Notes under the pieces: generated by a model | Databases searched by the model: none | What the model was told of the DNA's origin: nothing | Seen by the model: only the letters and a program-made list of their open reading frames with translations | NCBI GenBank assembly: GCA_020741755.1 | Contig: DYYI01000006.1 | Span: 1-38,865 of the forward strand | Direction of reading: 5' to 3' | Length of the DNA: 38,865 bases | From: Aliicoccus persicus_A | GTDB lineage: Bacteria > Bacillota > Bacilli > Staphylococcales > Salinicoccaceae | Shown: one piece after another, positions 15,703-23,702 of the stretch | Position numbering within the stretch: position 1 is the first letter of the stretch | Layout of the letters: every line of letters starts with the position of its first letter | Program-made: the position numbers and the translations under genes

Positions 15703-17052
15703 TTACAACACTCTAGAATTTGAATCCGCTCGTTTTGTTCCCACTGCGCCATCAGGAACTCGCATAAGGAAGAGGATACCGATAATGATCATCAACAGTA
15801 AGCTCGTGATTGCGATTCTTGAAGCCAGTGGTCCTAAGTCAGAAAGTAGTAATGTAATCGTACCGTAGATAAAAGGTCCAACAATGGCTGATACTTTCGC
15901 ACTAAATGCAAACAGTCCAAAGAATTGTCCTTCTTTTCCTTTCGGTGATAACTCGATAATCAATGTTCGAGATACGACCCACGTTGAGCCCATGGCAATC
16001 CCAAATAGTACTGCTGCGATCCAAAACGTCCACATCGGCAGTGGCAATGCCGCAACTAACACTGCGAAACCAAGCAACAAGCTAATATAAAAGAACGTTC
16101 GTTTTGAACCGATGTTCTTATTGATATATCCAAACACAAAAGCACCGATGACACTAAATACCGTCGCAACTAAAAAGATAATAATAAATTGATCTGATGA
16201 AAACCCGACGACTGTTGTCGCATACGGTTGCATCATCGCAATCGCAGTCATCAACGCATCGTTCACAAAGAAGTAAGCAATCATAAAGAAAAATATACCT
16301 GGATAGTTTCTAGCTTCTCTAAACGTATGATAAATATCGACATACCCTGCAAAGAACGACTTTCTTTTTGCAGCTGTTAACTCTCGGTTGGGTCGCTTCG
16401 TATCTTTGTTAATGAAAAACAGCGGTAAAGCAAACAGTAAGAAGAATAGACCAGAATAGATGAACTTCCCACTGAAGTCTCCATCACCAGTTAGCCATAA
16501 TACTGTGAATACACCGAACAATGTACCGAGGTAACCAAGTGCAACGCCGTAACCTGAAATAAGTGGGATCTCTTTATCCTTACCTAAACTCGATAGCATC
16601 CCGTCGTAAAATACGTTACCCGAGCTATAAAAGAATCGAGCGATAACAAACATTAACACGGTGAGTAAGAGGGCAGTTGGCACACCAAACATCTCTCCGA
16701 GGCCACGTTCAGCGAACACACCCATTAGTATTGTTGCAGTGACCGCTAAAATCGTGAACATAACAACAAATGGTTTTCTTCTTCCAGTGCGGTCCATCGA
16801 GACACCGTAAAGTGGGCTGAACAATATTAGCAATGCAGCTGCTGCAGCGTTGGCATAAGCTACGATTGTCGAGGCAATTTGTTCTAGTCTTGCATCACCG
16901 CCGGCAAACTCTGTTATGTATTGTGGGAAAAATAATGTAACGATATTCGCACTGAAAATTGTATTGGCAAAGTCGAACAATGCCCACGCGATTATCGGTA
17001 GTGACAAGTAAAGTTCTATCGGGGTACGTGTACCCAACTGTTGTTTTCTCAA
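15703..17052 (-). CDS. MFS transporter, UMF1/Atg22-like
   Basis: A 449-residue permease with about 12 membrane helices. The N-terminal IAWALFDFANTIFSANIVTLFF, the DRTGRRKPFV loop after TM2 and the FFYSSGNVFYDGMLSSLG stretch are typical of the UMF1 (Atg22-like) branch of the major facilitator superfamily. The substrate is unknown; amino-acid or peptide export is a family suggestion only. I place the start at TTG 17052, which follows GAGGTG by six bases. The upstream in-frame ATG at 17091 has no ribosome site and overlaps a TATAAT box. It is convergent with the peptidase gene across the hairpin array. Confidence 0.88.
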   Translation of the reverse strand: MRKQQLGTRTPIELYLSLPIIAWALFDFANTIFSANIVTLFFPQYITEFAGGDARLEQIASTIVAYANAAAAALLILFSPLYGVSMDRTGRRKPFVVMFTILAVTATILMGVFAERGLGEMFGVPTALLLTVLMFVIARFFYSSGNVFYDGMLSSLGKDKEIPLISGYGVALGYLGTLFGVFTVLWLTGDGDFSGKFIYSGLFFLLFALPLFFINKDTKRPNRELTAAKRKSFFAGYVDIYHTFREARNYPGIFFFMIAYFFVNDALMTAIAMMQPYATTVVGFSSDQFIIIFLVATVFSVIGAFVFGYINKNIGSKRTFFYISLLLGFAVLVAALPLPMWTFWIAAVLFGIAMGSTWVVSRTLIIELSPKGKEGQFFGLFAFSAKVSAIVGPFIYGTITLLLSDLGPLASRIAITSLLLMIIIGILFLMRVPDGAVGTKRADSNSRVL

Positions 17053-17089
17053 AGCGCACACCTCGCTATTAATTATGTGATTCAAAGTC

Positions 17090-17095
17090 ATTATA
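17090..17095 (-). promoter_or_regulatory. Candidate -10 box for the MFS gene
   Basis: TATAAT on the minus strand, giving a leader of about 30 bases before the TTG start at 17052. The -35 region is poor. Confidence 0.4.
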
Positions 17096-17145
17096 CATAT
17101 AATTTGTAAATTTTAAGTTAAAATTTTTATATTAACAACGATAAA

Positions 17146-17180
17146 AACCAAGCATGTTGATCCCACAACGATGCTTGGTT
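17146..17180 (-). terminator. Intrinsic terminator of chelatase-like gene
   Basis: AACCAAGCAT pairs with ATGCTTGGTT across about 15 bases, and the minus-strand copy ends in TTTTTAT. It lies directly after the stop of the minus-strand chelatase-like gene. Confidence 0.8.
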
Positions 17181-17186
17181 TCTCGT

Positions 17187-17906
17187 TTAAATATATAATC
17201 GACTATTTTCGTATCTTTGAATGTCATTGATCACCATATTTTTAAGTGCAGTTGATGTCGTCAATGAAGGTATGACATGTAATTTCTTATTGATTGTTAA
17301 TCGTTTCAAGTTGTCATTCATTTCATTAAACATTATTTCAGGCATGAAAAATAAAGGCACAACGATGAGCTTATTATATCGACGGATTGCATTCGGCAAC
17401 AATTCTTTATAGTCCATGGCGCCATTTAACATAAATCCCTTCACGTTCATTCCATCCTCGTCAAAGGTACTTACAAAATGTGCGAGTTCATCATTCGGTA
17501 ACTTAAGTTGGTTATAGCCGAGTCCGATGAATGCAACCATGTCTTTATCTGTCGCTAATTGTGCCAGTTGCTCAGTTAAAATTTCCTTTAAAAATTTTTG
17601 CTTTGAAAATGGATAGGCAACGGAAATCGTTACCCATGGGTGTGTATGATTAAAAGTCGTGATCACTTCTGGTAATACTTCATGTTGCTCATATGTTGAG
17701 AAAAATGTTAAAGGCGTAATGCGAATCGACGTCTCACCACTATCGATGTAACCTTCAATCATCGCGTATATGTTTGAATGGCGACTGTTCAAAACAATGA
17801 TGTCAAAGTTTTGAATGTGAGGTGCGAGTTGTTCATAGACGTATGATTTAAACGCATCATCATCACGGTCAGCATTGACGCCGTGTACGAGTAATAAATG
17901 CTTCAT
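17187..17906 (-). CDS. CbiX/SirB-like chelatase family protein
   Basis: A 239-residue two-lobe protein resembling sirohydrochlorin cobalto/ferrochelatases: MKHLLLVHGVNADRD at the start (His8 at the usual metal-binding position), RITPLTFFSTYEQHEVLPEVI in the first lobe, and KLIVVPLFFMPEIMFNEMNDN in the second. The first lobe departs from the common PLFLxxGxH form but keeps a His before LPE. ATG 17906 was chosen because GGAAGG lies nine bases upstream; ATG 17915 abuts that site. No sirohaem or cobalamin synthesis gene is adjacent, so the exact reaction is open. Monocistronic by its own terminator. Confidence 0.75.
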   Translation of the reverse strand: MKHLLLVHGVNADRDDDAFKSYVYEQLAPHIQNFDIIVLNSRHSNIYAMIEGYIDSGETSIRITPLTFFSTYEQHEVLPEVITTFNHTHPWVTISVAYPFSKQKFLKEILTEQLAQLATDKDMVAFIGLGYNQLKLPNDELAHFVSTFDEDGMNVKGFMLNGAMDYKELLPNAIRRYNKLIVVPLFFMPEIMFNEMNDNLKRLTINKKLHVIPSLTTSTALKNMVINDIQRYENSRLYI

Positions 17907-18020
17907 GACATTCATCCTTCCACCGAAGTATGTTTCAATAGAAAATAATCAACCATTTACATCTGTTTCATCTCAGAGATAATTAGAAATATTTTAACAT
18001 ACTTATGGTGGAAATAACTA

Positions 18021-18048
18021 TTGTAACCTCATCTATTTATAGTATATT
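18021..18048 (+). promoter_or_regulatory. Sigma-A promoter of the small membrane protein
   Basis: TTGTAA (18021-18026), 16 bases, TATATT (18043-18048), about 30 bases before ATG 18079. Confidence 0.65.
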
Positions 18049-18078
18049 AAAGGTTATATTACCTTGGAGGTTTCAACA

Positions 18079-18285
18079 ATGTCATTCGATGATATTTGGC
18101 TGCCTGACTTTTGGCCAATTTTAATGCCAATTTTTATATTGCAAATCCTCTTGCTACTCGTCACATTTATAATGTGTTTGTTCAAGCGCGAGTTCAACTA
18201 TTTAAATAAATTTAAGTGGTTGCTCGTCATCGTTTTCGTTCATATGATTGGACCGTTATTATTCCTTATTTTAGAACGAGATTAA
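18079..18285 (+). CDS. Small two-helix membrane protein (PLDc_N / YxlE-like)
   Basis: A 68-residue protein with two hydrophobic helices (about 13-38 and 47-64) and the closing pattern LNKFKWLLVIVFVHMIGPLLFLILERD, read here in pieces, that is characteristic of the phospholipase D N-terminal-like domain. Such small proteins act in Bacillus as membrane regulators near sigma factors and transporters; a role here is not known. ATG 18079 follows GGAGG by eight bases. Its stop codon overlaps the stop of the convergent thioesterase gene inside ATTAAT. Confidence 0.8.
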   Translation: MSFDDIWLPDFWPILMPIFILQILLLLVTFIMCLFKREFNYLNKFKWLLVIVFVHMIGPLLFLILERD

Positions 18286-18716
18286 TCAACTTTGATCTGT
18301 TCGTAAATTTCATACCATTCAGGAAAAGCCTTTTTGAAGTTTACCGTTTTAAATTCACGATCGACTTTTTTAACCACTGTGTGTACAGTCGTACCCTCTG
18401 TGCATAGGACACCATCCTGATCGATGATCTGAAACCCATACACAACTTTTGCCTTTCCATTTTCAGCAACCCACGTACGAACAAAGGCACGATCTCCATA
18501 CTTCAAGGCTTTCTTATAAGTAATGTCAACATTATATACCGGTGCATAGTATCCTTTTGACTCCATTGAACGATAACTATAACCGATATCTTCTATTAAC
18601 TGCTCACGTCCTAGCTCTAACCATTTCACATAATTCCCATGATAAATAACACCCATCATATCTGTATCGGCATATAATATTTGAATTTCTCGCTCTGCAA
18701 CATATCCTTTTTCCAT
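18282..18716 (-). CDS. Acyl-CoA thioesterase, 4HBT (YbgC-like)
   Basis: A 144-residue hot-dog-fold protein with YADTDMMGVIYHGNYVKWLE, the signature of YbgC/FadM-like thioesterases, including the catalytic Asp in DTDMMGVIYH. It hydrolyses acyl-CoA or hydroxybenzoyl-CoA type thioesters; the physiological substrate is unknown. The start at 18716 was chosen because it fits the family N-terminus and follows AAAGGA. An upstream ATG (18794) would add 26 basic residues and has no ribosome site. It is convergent with the small membrane protein, sharing stop bases, with no terminator between them. Confidence 0.9.
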   Translation of the reverse strand: MEKGYVAEREIQILYADTDMMGVIYHGNYVKWLELGREQLIEDIGYSYRSMESKGYYAPVYNVDITYKKALKYGDRAFVRTWVAENGKAKVVYGFQIIDQDGVLCTEGTTVHTVVKKVDREFKTVNFKKAFPEWYEIYEQIKVD

Positions 18717-18860
18717 AAAAATTTCAGTCCTTTTTCTTCTTTTTAAATATCGTAAACGCTTATGTGAGTCGGATGCAACTTTTATGATATTCATTGCAAA
18801 ATTTTTACTATAATATAATTAATAGAACATAATATTATATAAGTGAGGGATTTTATAAAA

Positions 18861-19093
18861 GTGAAAAAGAGCACCTTATTTTAGGTTCAGTATTTTTGAT
18901 TTCCGGCGGATTTATTGTCACACTAGAGCGACTGATTAATCATGTATAATGGTTAGGACAAGTCCATACAGGGGCGTTCCCAGCGATACCAGAATCGGGC
19001 GTATTCTCTAATTTATTCGTCTCCTTATTTTTGTTAATAGGGGTTAATTTCTTTATTCTGTATTTCAAAGATTATTTTAAGGAAATACATTAA
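18861..19093 (+). pseudogene. Decayed gene for a small two-helix membrane protein
   Basis: From GTG 18861 (preceded by GTGAGGGA) the frame reads VKKSTLF and stops at 18882. One base added to the T-run at 18879-18882 restores LGSVFLISGGFIVTLERLINHV, broken here by a TAA at 18947. It then continues WLGQVHTGAFPAIPESG and a second hydrophobic stretch, FVSLFLLIGVNFFILYF, to a proper stop at 19091. The intact ancestor would have been about 77 residues with two membrane helices. Two separate lesions argue for a dead gene rather than a sequencing slip. I do not recognise the family. Confidence 0.8.
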
Positions 19094-19164
19094 GTTCTTG
19101 AATGTTGCAAGTCTGAATAACAATCATGGTAATATATAGTTATTAACTGTAAATGGGTGATCCA

Positions 19165-20481
19165 ATGATATTAAGATGCCTGTCGATTATTCTCATGTTG
19201 AGTCTGTTTGTTATGTTCACACCAGATAAAATACATGCGCAAGACAATAATTTATTGAACATGATAGAAGTCCGCAGTGAAGATGGATGGACGAATGAAG
19301 TGAACACGATGGTTGCGAATTTGAATCGAGTCGACGCACGCATTCATCGCCATACGAACGCTAATGGTGTACGCATTATTTTAATGGATGTCCCGTTAAC
19401 GGACTTGCCGGAGTTTGCACATCTCAGTGGCTCCGTTCCATCCGGTTGGTCAGAAACTGGACTGACTTGGGATGAAGTACCTGGTGCGGGTGGCCAAACG
19501 GTGGCAGCACGTATCGGTTATAGTCAACCAGGAAATTCCCATTCAGTCATCAACTTAGAACTCCATGAGTATGCACATGCTGTGGATGACTTTGTTGCAG
19601 GATATAAACTTAGCAATAGTGAGGAATTCAGACAGATTCATAGTAGAGAACAAAACTTATTATTTTATGATCACGCAGTCCCTAATTATTTTAATATGGC
19701 GTCAGAGTATTTTGCAGAAGCATTTGCACTTTACTATTACGGTGAAAGCTCACGTAATAGATTAGCCACGCGTGCGCCAGAAACATATCAGTTTATCTCG
19801 CAGATACATAACAAGCTATTATCTGTAGATAGCACGACAGGCAATTCGGTCACTTTATCGTTTACGCCACTGTCTGATGCAACGACTTATAATGTATATA
19901 GAAACGATGAACTCGTTGGTGAAGTGCCTGCAAGTGAAGGTGGATTCACGGATACTGGATTGGAACTATCGACGACTTACGGATACTTTGTACGTGCGGT
20001 CGATGCGAATGGTACAGAAATTATGACATCATATAGCACAAGTGCAACGGCAGGTGCAGAGCCAGATCCTGAGACGACTGAAGAAGAGGTTGTTGAGGAG
20101 GAAGTTGTTGAAGAAGTCGTAGAAGAATCAAATGATGAACCAGTTGAAGAGAATGAAGAAGTCATAGAAGAAACAACTGAGGAAGAAACAGTTGTAGAGG
20201 AAACTCCAGAACAACCAGAAGTTGAAGAGGAAACTGTTGAAGAAAGTACAACGGATGAAATTCCAGAATTTGAGGAAGTCACTGTTGTTGAGGAAGAACA
20301 GGAGACTGAAGAATCAGTAGATACTGAAGAGCTTGAGGATGAAACGGTAGAAACGGAAACGCAGCAAGACCAATCTCGGAATGATGATGGGTACCCTGTG
20401 TGGGTATATATTCTTAGCGGAATACTTGGTACAATCGTGACGTTCGGTGTGTTGTACATCTTATCCAGACGCATGAACTAA
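19165..20481 (+). CDS. Membrane-anchored metalloprotease, anthrax lethal-factor-like domain with FN3 and Glu-rich stalk
   Basis: A 438-residue surface protein. Domains in order: a signal peptide (about 1-26, ending IHAQ); a zinc protease domain with HEYAHAVDD (HExxH at 134-138) and SEYFAEAFALYY (180-191, Glu181 the likely third ligand); a fibronectin type III-like domain (about 224-298, VTLSFTPLSDATTYNVYRN); a Glu/Val/Thr-rich acidic stalk (about 300-405); and a C-terminal membrane helix (VWVYILSGILGTIVTFGVLYI) with a short basic tail. Order and spacing of the zinc motifs match the catalytic domain of anthrax lethal factor and Pro-Pro endopeptidases. There is no LPXTG. ATG 19165 is preferred over 19153 because GGGTGATC precedes it. 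It likely cleaves a surface or host protein; the target is unknown. Confidence 0.85.
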   Translation: MILRCLSIILMLSLFVMFTPDKIHAQDNNLLNMIEVRSEDGWTNEVNTMVANLNRVDARIHRHTNANGVRIILMDVPLTDLPEFAHLSGSVPSGWSETGLTWDEVPGAGGQTVAARIGYSQPGNSHSVINLELHEYAHAVDDFVAGYKLSNSEEFRQIHSREQNLLFYDHAVPNYFNMASEYFAEAFALYYYGESSRNRLATRAPETYQFISQIHNKLLSVDSTTGNSVTLSFTPLSDATTYNVYRNDELVGEVPASEGGFTDTGLELSTTYGYFVRAVDANGTEIMTSYSTSATAGAEPDPETTEEEVVEEEVVEEVVEESNDEPVEENEEVIEETTEEETVVEETPEQPEVEEETVEESTTDEIPEFEEVTVVEEEQETEESVDTEELEDETVETETQQDQSRNDDGYPVWVYILSGILGTIVTFGVLYILSRRMN

Positions 20482-20499
20482 ACATAATATAGAAGTTAG

Positions 20500-20532
20500 A
20501 ATAGGGATCTCTACGGAGGTTCCTATTTTTAT
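20500..20532 (+). terminator. Terminator after the metalloprotease gene
   Basis: AATAGG...CCTATT with partly paired inner bases, followed by TTTTATT. The stem is imperfect. Confidence 0.6.
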
Positions 20533-20546
20533 TCTGAATTTCCACC

Positions 20547-20575
20547 TTGACTTTTATACCCATAGGGGGTATAGT
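20547..20575 (+). promoter_or_regulatory. csoR-copA-copZ promoter with embedded CsoR operator
   Basis: TTGACT (20547-20552), exactly 17 bases, TATAGT (20570-20575). The spacer is occupied by ATACCCATAGGGGGTAT (20556-20572), a near-palindrome that fits known CsoR binding sites. Apo-CsoR bound there would block RNA polymerase, and copper would release it. Confidence 0.88.
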
Positions 20576-20607
20576 ATATTTGAGATGAAAATTAAGAGGT
20601 GAATAAC

Positions 20608-20916
20608 ATGACCGTCGAACAAAAAGAAAGTAACATCAAAGTTCCTAAACACGACAGTAAAGATAATGACCTGTTGATCAAACGGTTGAAACGCATTGAA
20701 GGCCAGATTCGTGGTATTCAACAAATGGTAGATGATGATCGCTATTGTGTAGATATTTTAATTCAAATATCTGCTGCACAATCGGCATTAAAAAATGTCG
20801 GATTTCAACTGACGGAACGTCACATGAAGCATTGTGTGCATGACGCAATGGTTAAAGGTGACGGAAACGAATCGGTAGAAGAATTGATGGCTGTACTAAA
20901 ACAGTTTTCTAAATAA
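20608..20916 (+). CDS. csoR: Copper-sensing repressor CsoR
   Basis: A 102-residue helical DUF156-family repressor. The Cu(I) ligand set is visible: Cys in DRYCVDIL, then His and Cys in HMKHCVHD. The RLKRIEGQIRGIQQMVDDDRYC stretch, spanning residues about 26-47, carries the DNA-contacting helix. It represses its own operon through the site at 20556-20572 and is relieved by Cu(I). ATG 20608 follows AGAGGTG by six bases; a GTG at 20599 inside that site is rejected. It is first in the operon, 16 bases before copA. Confidence 0.95.
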   Translation: MTVEQKESNIKVPKHDSKDNDLLIKRLKRIEGQIRGIQQMVDDDRYCVDILIQISAAQSALKNVGFQLTERHMKHCVHDAMVKGDGNESVEELMAVLKQFSK

Positions 20917-20932
20917 GTGAGGTGAACTTACA

Positions 20933-23113
20933 ATGGCAAATGAACATGCTGAATTTAAAATTACAGGTATGACGTGTGCGTCCTGTTCTGCACGAATCGA
21001 TAAAGTCGTTAATAAGTTAGATGGGGTCAGTCAGGCGACCGTTAACTTAACGACGGAAAAAGCGACGGTCGATTATGATGCCGATAAACTTTCACGTGCT
21101 GAAATTATTGAACGTATCGAGCGCATCGGTTTCGGTGCTGCTGAAATTACTGAAGAAATGGATTTAGATGCTGAAAAAGAAGAGGAAGAGCGTAAGTTAA
21201 AGCGTAAGCTGATCATCTCAGTTATTTTAACGACGCCTTTACTCATTACGATGCTCGACCACTTGTTTGGTATGAATTTACCAGCAATACTGATGAACCC
21301 GTGGTTCCAACTCGCTTTAGCGACACCGGTTCAATTTTACGTTGGTTGGCAGTTTTATGTTGGGGCATTTAAGCGACTTCGTTCATTCTCAGCGAATATG
21401 GATACATTAGTAGTAATGGGTACGTCGGCTGCTTACTTCTATAGTTTATATGAAGGAATAATGTGGCAGCTTGGATACACACAGCACCCTCACTTGTATT
21501 TTGAAGCGAGTGCGATGATCATTACGTTGATCATGTTTGGTAAATATTTAGAACATAAAGCAAAATCACAAACATCAACTGCAATTGGGAAGTTACTTAG
21601 CATGCAGGCGAAAGAAGCGCGTGTGTTAAGAGAAGACCAAGAAGTGATGGTTAGCGTTGAAGATGTTCAAGTTGGAGATTTGTTGATTGTTAAACCAGGT
21701 GAGAAAATTCCAGTGGACGGCGTTATTGTGAAGGGTGCGAGTGCACTTGATGAGTCGATGTTAACGGGTGAATCGATTCCAGTTGAGAAAACAGTCGATG
21801 ATGAAGTCGTCGGTGCGACGCTGAACACGAACGGTACGGTTACGATGCGCGCAACGAAAGTCGGTAAAGATACTGCACTGAGTGCAATCGTTAAAATCGT
21901 TGAAGATGCACAAGGTGTGAAAGCGCCAATCCAACGTTTAGCAGATGTGATTTCATCTTACTTCGTACCGATTGTTATCGGAATAGCAACGCTCACTTTC
22001 ATCGTATGGTATTTCTTTATCTCTAATGGGAACGTTGAAGCAGCACTTATCCCAGCGATTTCAGTGTTGGTAATCGCATGTCCATGTGCGCTCGGATTAG
22101 CGACGCCGACATCGATCATGGTTGGTACTGGACTCGGTGCTGAAAACGGAATTCTGTTTAAGGGTGGAGACCATCTTGAAAAGACGCATCTTGTTGAGAC
22201 GATTATTTTTGATAAGACAGGTACGATTACTAAAGGTGTGCCCGAAGTTACAGATTACATCGGAGATAAAGAGACACTTAGACTTTTATCGAGTGCAGAA
22301 AATGATTCAGAACATCCACTCGCGAAAGCGATTGTTGACTACGGTGTAGATGAGGGTATCCAGCTTGCGGGTACAGAGCAATTTGAAGCATTGAGTGGAC
22401 ATGGTATCCATGCAGTTGTTGACGGTCGAGAATTATATGTAGGTACGCGTAAGTTAATGCGTGATCAAGGCATCGATATAGGCTCTGCAGATGAAGATAT
22501 GTCAGTCTATGAGTCCCAAGGTAAAACAGCGATGTTAGTGGCTGTTGATGGCGTCTTGAGCGCAACGATTGCCGTTCAAGATACAGTCAAAGACAATGCG
22601 AAGGAAGTCATTGATAAGTTACATGAAGAAGGAATCGAAGTCATCATGTTGACTGGAGATAATCAGAGAACAGCTGAATATATTGCGAATTCAGTGGGTA
22701 TTGATAAAGTGTACGCAGAAGTATTGCCAGGCGACAAAGCCGATATCGTTCAGTTAGAAATGGAAAAAGGTAAAGTCGTTGCGATGGTGGGTGACGGTAT
22801 TAACGATGCACCGGCACTGGCGGTCAGTGATATAGGTATTGCAATTGGAACAGGAACAGAAGTTGCCATTGAAGCGGCAGATATTACGATCCTTGGCGGA
22901 GACTTGTCGTTGATTTCAAAAGCGATTAACTTGAGTCACAAAACAATCCGTAATATTAAACAGAATTTATTCTGGGCGTTCTTGTATAATACACTTGGTA
23001 TTCCGATTGCAGCAGTTGGACTCCTTGCGCCATGGGTTGCAGGTGCAGCAATGGCATTTAGTTCAGTCAGTGTGGTAACAAACTCGCTAAGATTAAAGCG
23101 TGCAAAATTATAA
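20933..23113 (+). CDS. copA: Copper-exporting P1B-type ATPase CopA
   Basis: A 726-residue Cu(I) export pump. The sequence shows one N-terminal heavy-metal domain (GMTCASC, about 12-18), membrane helices, the actuator TGES motif, the transmembrane CPC (383-385) that passes Cu(I), the phosphorylated Asp427 in DKTGT, the P1B-specific SEHPLA, and GDGINDAPAL. Many staphylococcal and Bacillus CopA proteins have two metal-binding domains and about 800 residues; this one has a single domain and is correspondingly shorter. GTGAGGTG precedes ATG 20933. It lies between csoR and copZ. Confidence 0.97.
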   Translation: MANEHAEFKITGMTCASCSARIDKVVNKLDGVSQATVNLTTEKATVDYDADKLSRAEIIERIERIGFGAAEITEEMDLDAEKEEEERKLKRKLIISVILTTPLLITMLDHLFGMNLPAILMNPWFQLALATPVQFYVGWQFYVGAFKRLRSFSANMDTLVVMGTSAAYFYSLYEGIMWQLGYTQHPHLYFEASAMIITLIMFGKYLEHKAKSQTSTAIGKLLSMQAKEARVLREDQEVMVSVEDVQVGDLLIVKPGEKIPVDGVIVKGASALDESMLTGESIPVEKTVDDEVVGATLNTNGTVTMRATKVGKDTALSAIVKIVEDAQGVKAPIQRLADVISSYFVPIVIGIATLTFIVWYFFISNGNVEAALIPAISVLVIACPCALGLATPTSIMVGTGLGAENGILFKGGDHLEKTHLVETIIFDKTGTITKGVPEVTDYIGDKETLRLLSSAENDSEHPLAKAIVDYGVDEGIQLAGTEQFEALSGHGIHAVVDGRELYVGTRKLMRDQGIDIGSADEDMSVYESQGKTAMLVAVDGVLSATIAVQDTVKDNAKEVIDKLHEEGIEVIMLTGDNQRTAEYIANSVGIDKVYAEVLPGDKADIVQLEMEKGKVVAMVGDGINDAPALAVSDIGIAIGTGTEVAIEAADITILGGDLSLISKAINLSHKTIRNIKQNLFWAFLYNTLGIPIAAVGLLAPWVAGAAMAFSSVSVVTNSLRLKRAKL

Positions 23114-23137
23114 AAAATTATTTTGGAGGAATTCATA

Positions 23138-23338
23138 ATGAAAGAAACTTTAGTAGTAGACGGTATGACATGTAGCAAATGCGAAGCGGCAGTGACAAAT
23201 GCATTGAACGAAGTTCAAGGTGTGAACGGTGTATCTGTAGATTTGTCGACAGGTAATGTAGAAGTAGAGCATGACAATGTAGATAAGTCAGTGCTTGCAA
23301 ACGCAATTGAAGATCAAGGATATGATGTAAGAAAATAA
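23138..23338 (+). CDS. copZ: Copper chaperone CopZ
   Basis: A 66-residue ferredoxin-like heavy-metal-associated protein with the Cu(I)-binding GMTCSKC motif near the N-terminus and GYDVRK at the end. It carries Cu(I) to CopA. GGAGG sits seven to eight bases before ATG 23138. It is last in the copper operon, followed by a terminator. Confidence 0.95.
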   Translation: MKETLVVDGMTCSKCEAAVTNALNEVQGVNGVSVDLSTGNVEVEHDNVDKSVLANAIEDQGYDVRK

Positions 23339-23352
23339 TAGGTTAGATTTAT

Positions 23353-23392
23353 AGCGTGCTTTCTGGGATTGACTGGGGAGCACGCTTTTTTT
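23353..23392 (+). terminator. Terminator of the copper operon
   Basis: AGCGTGCT (23353-23360) pairs with AGCACGCT (23379-23386), followed by a run of T. Confidence 0.85.
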
Positions 23393-23424
23393 GTTTGGAT
23401 TTTGTGTTTAAAGGTTATTTTTGT

Positions 23425-23635
23425 GTCCGTGAGCGAATCTCATAGTCCGTCAAATCAATTTGCGTGTCAGTGAGCAAGTTTCATTGGAACGCAAATCAAT
23501 CTGCGAGTCTGTGAGCGGGTCTCATTGGCACGTAAATCCATTTGAGTGACCGTGAGCGACTCTCATTGGCACGTAAACCAATCTGCGAGTCAGTGAGCAA
23601 CTCTCATTGGAACGCAAATCAATCTACACTCCAAT
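23425..23635. repeat. 41-bp tandem repeat tract (locus 2)
   Basis: About five diverged units, each beginning GTGAGC and 41 bases long (GTGAGC at about 23429, 23470, 23511, 23552 and 23593). The first keeps the CTCATAGTCCGTCAAATC form of the tract at the window start; later ones read TCATTGG(A/C)ACG(C/T)AAA. GTGAG and CTCAT can pair across five bases. Several units also have CGCA...TGCG arms around AAATCAATC. It lies between the copper operon terminator and purR. Beyond this tract I see only the purR promoter in the gap 23393-23764. Confidence 0.88.
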
Positions 23636-23702
23636 AAAAGAAAAAATGAAATACCGCGGGTTTCTATAGCGAAATATATGCCTTAACATGACGCGGATAA
23701 CT

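Noticed and set aside
17053..17091. ATG at 17091 as start of the MFS gene
   Set aside because: It has no ribosome site and overlaps a TATAAT box; TTG 17052 is preceded by GAGGTG at good spacing.
19977..20474. Serine-rich open frame on the minus strand opposite the metalloprotease
   Set aside because: It is the antisense of the Glu-rich stalk codons (GAA/GAG read as TTC/CTC and TCT in shifted frames); no ribosome site.
20380..20481. LPXTG sorting signal on the metalloprotease
   Set aside because: The C-terminus has a membrane helix and a basic tail, but the preceding sequence is DDGYPVWV with no LPXTG or NPXTG motif.
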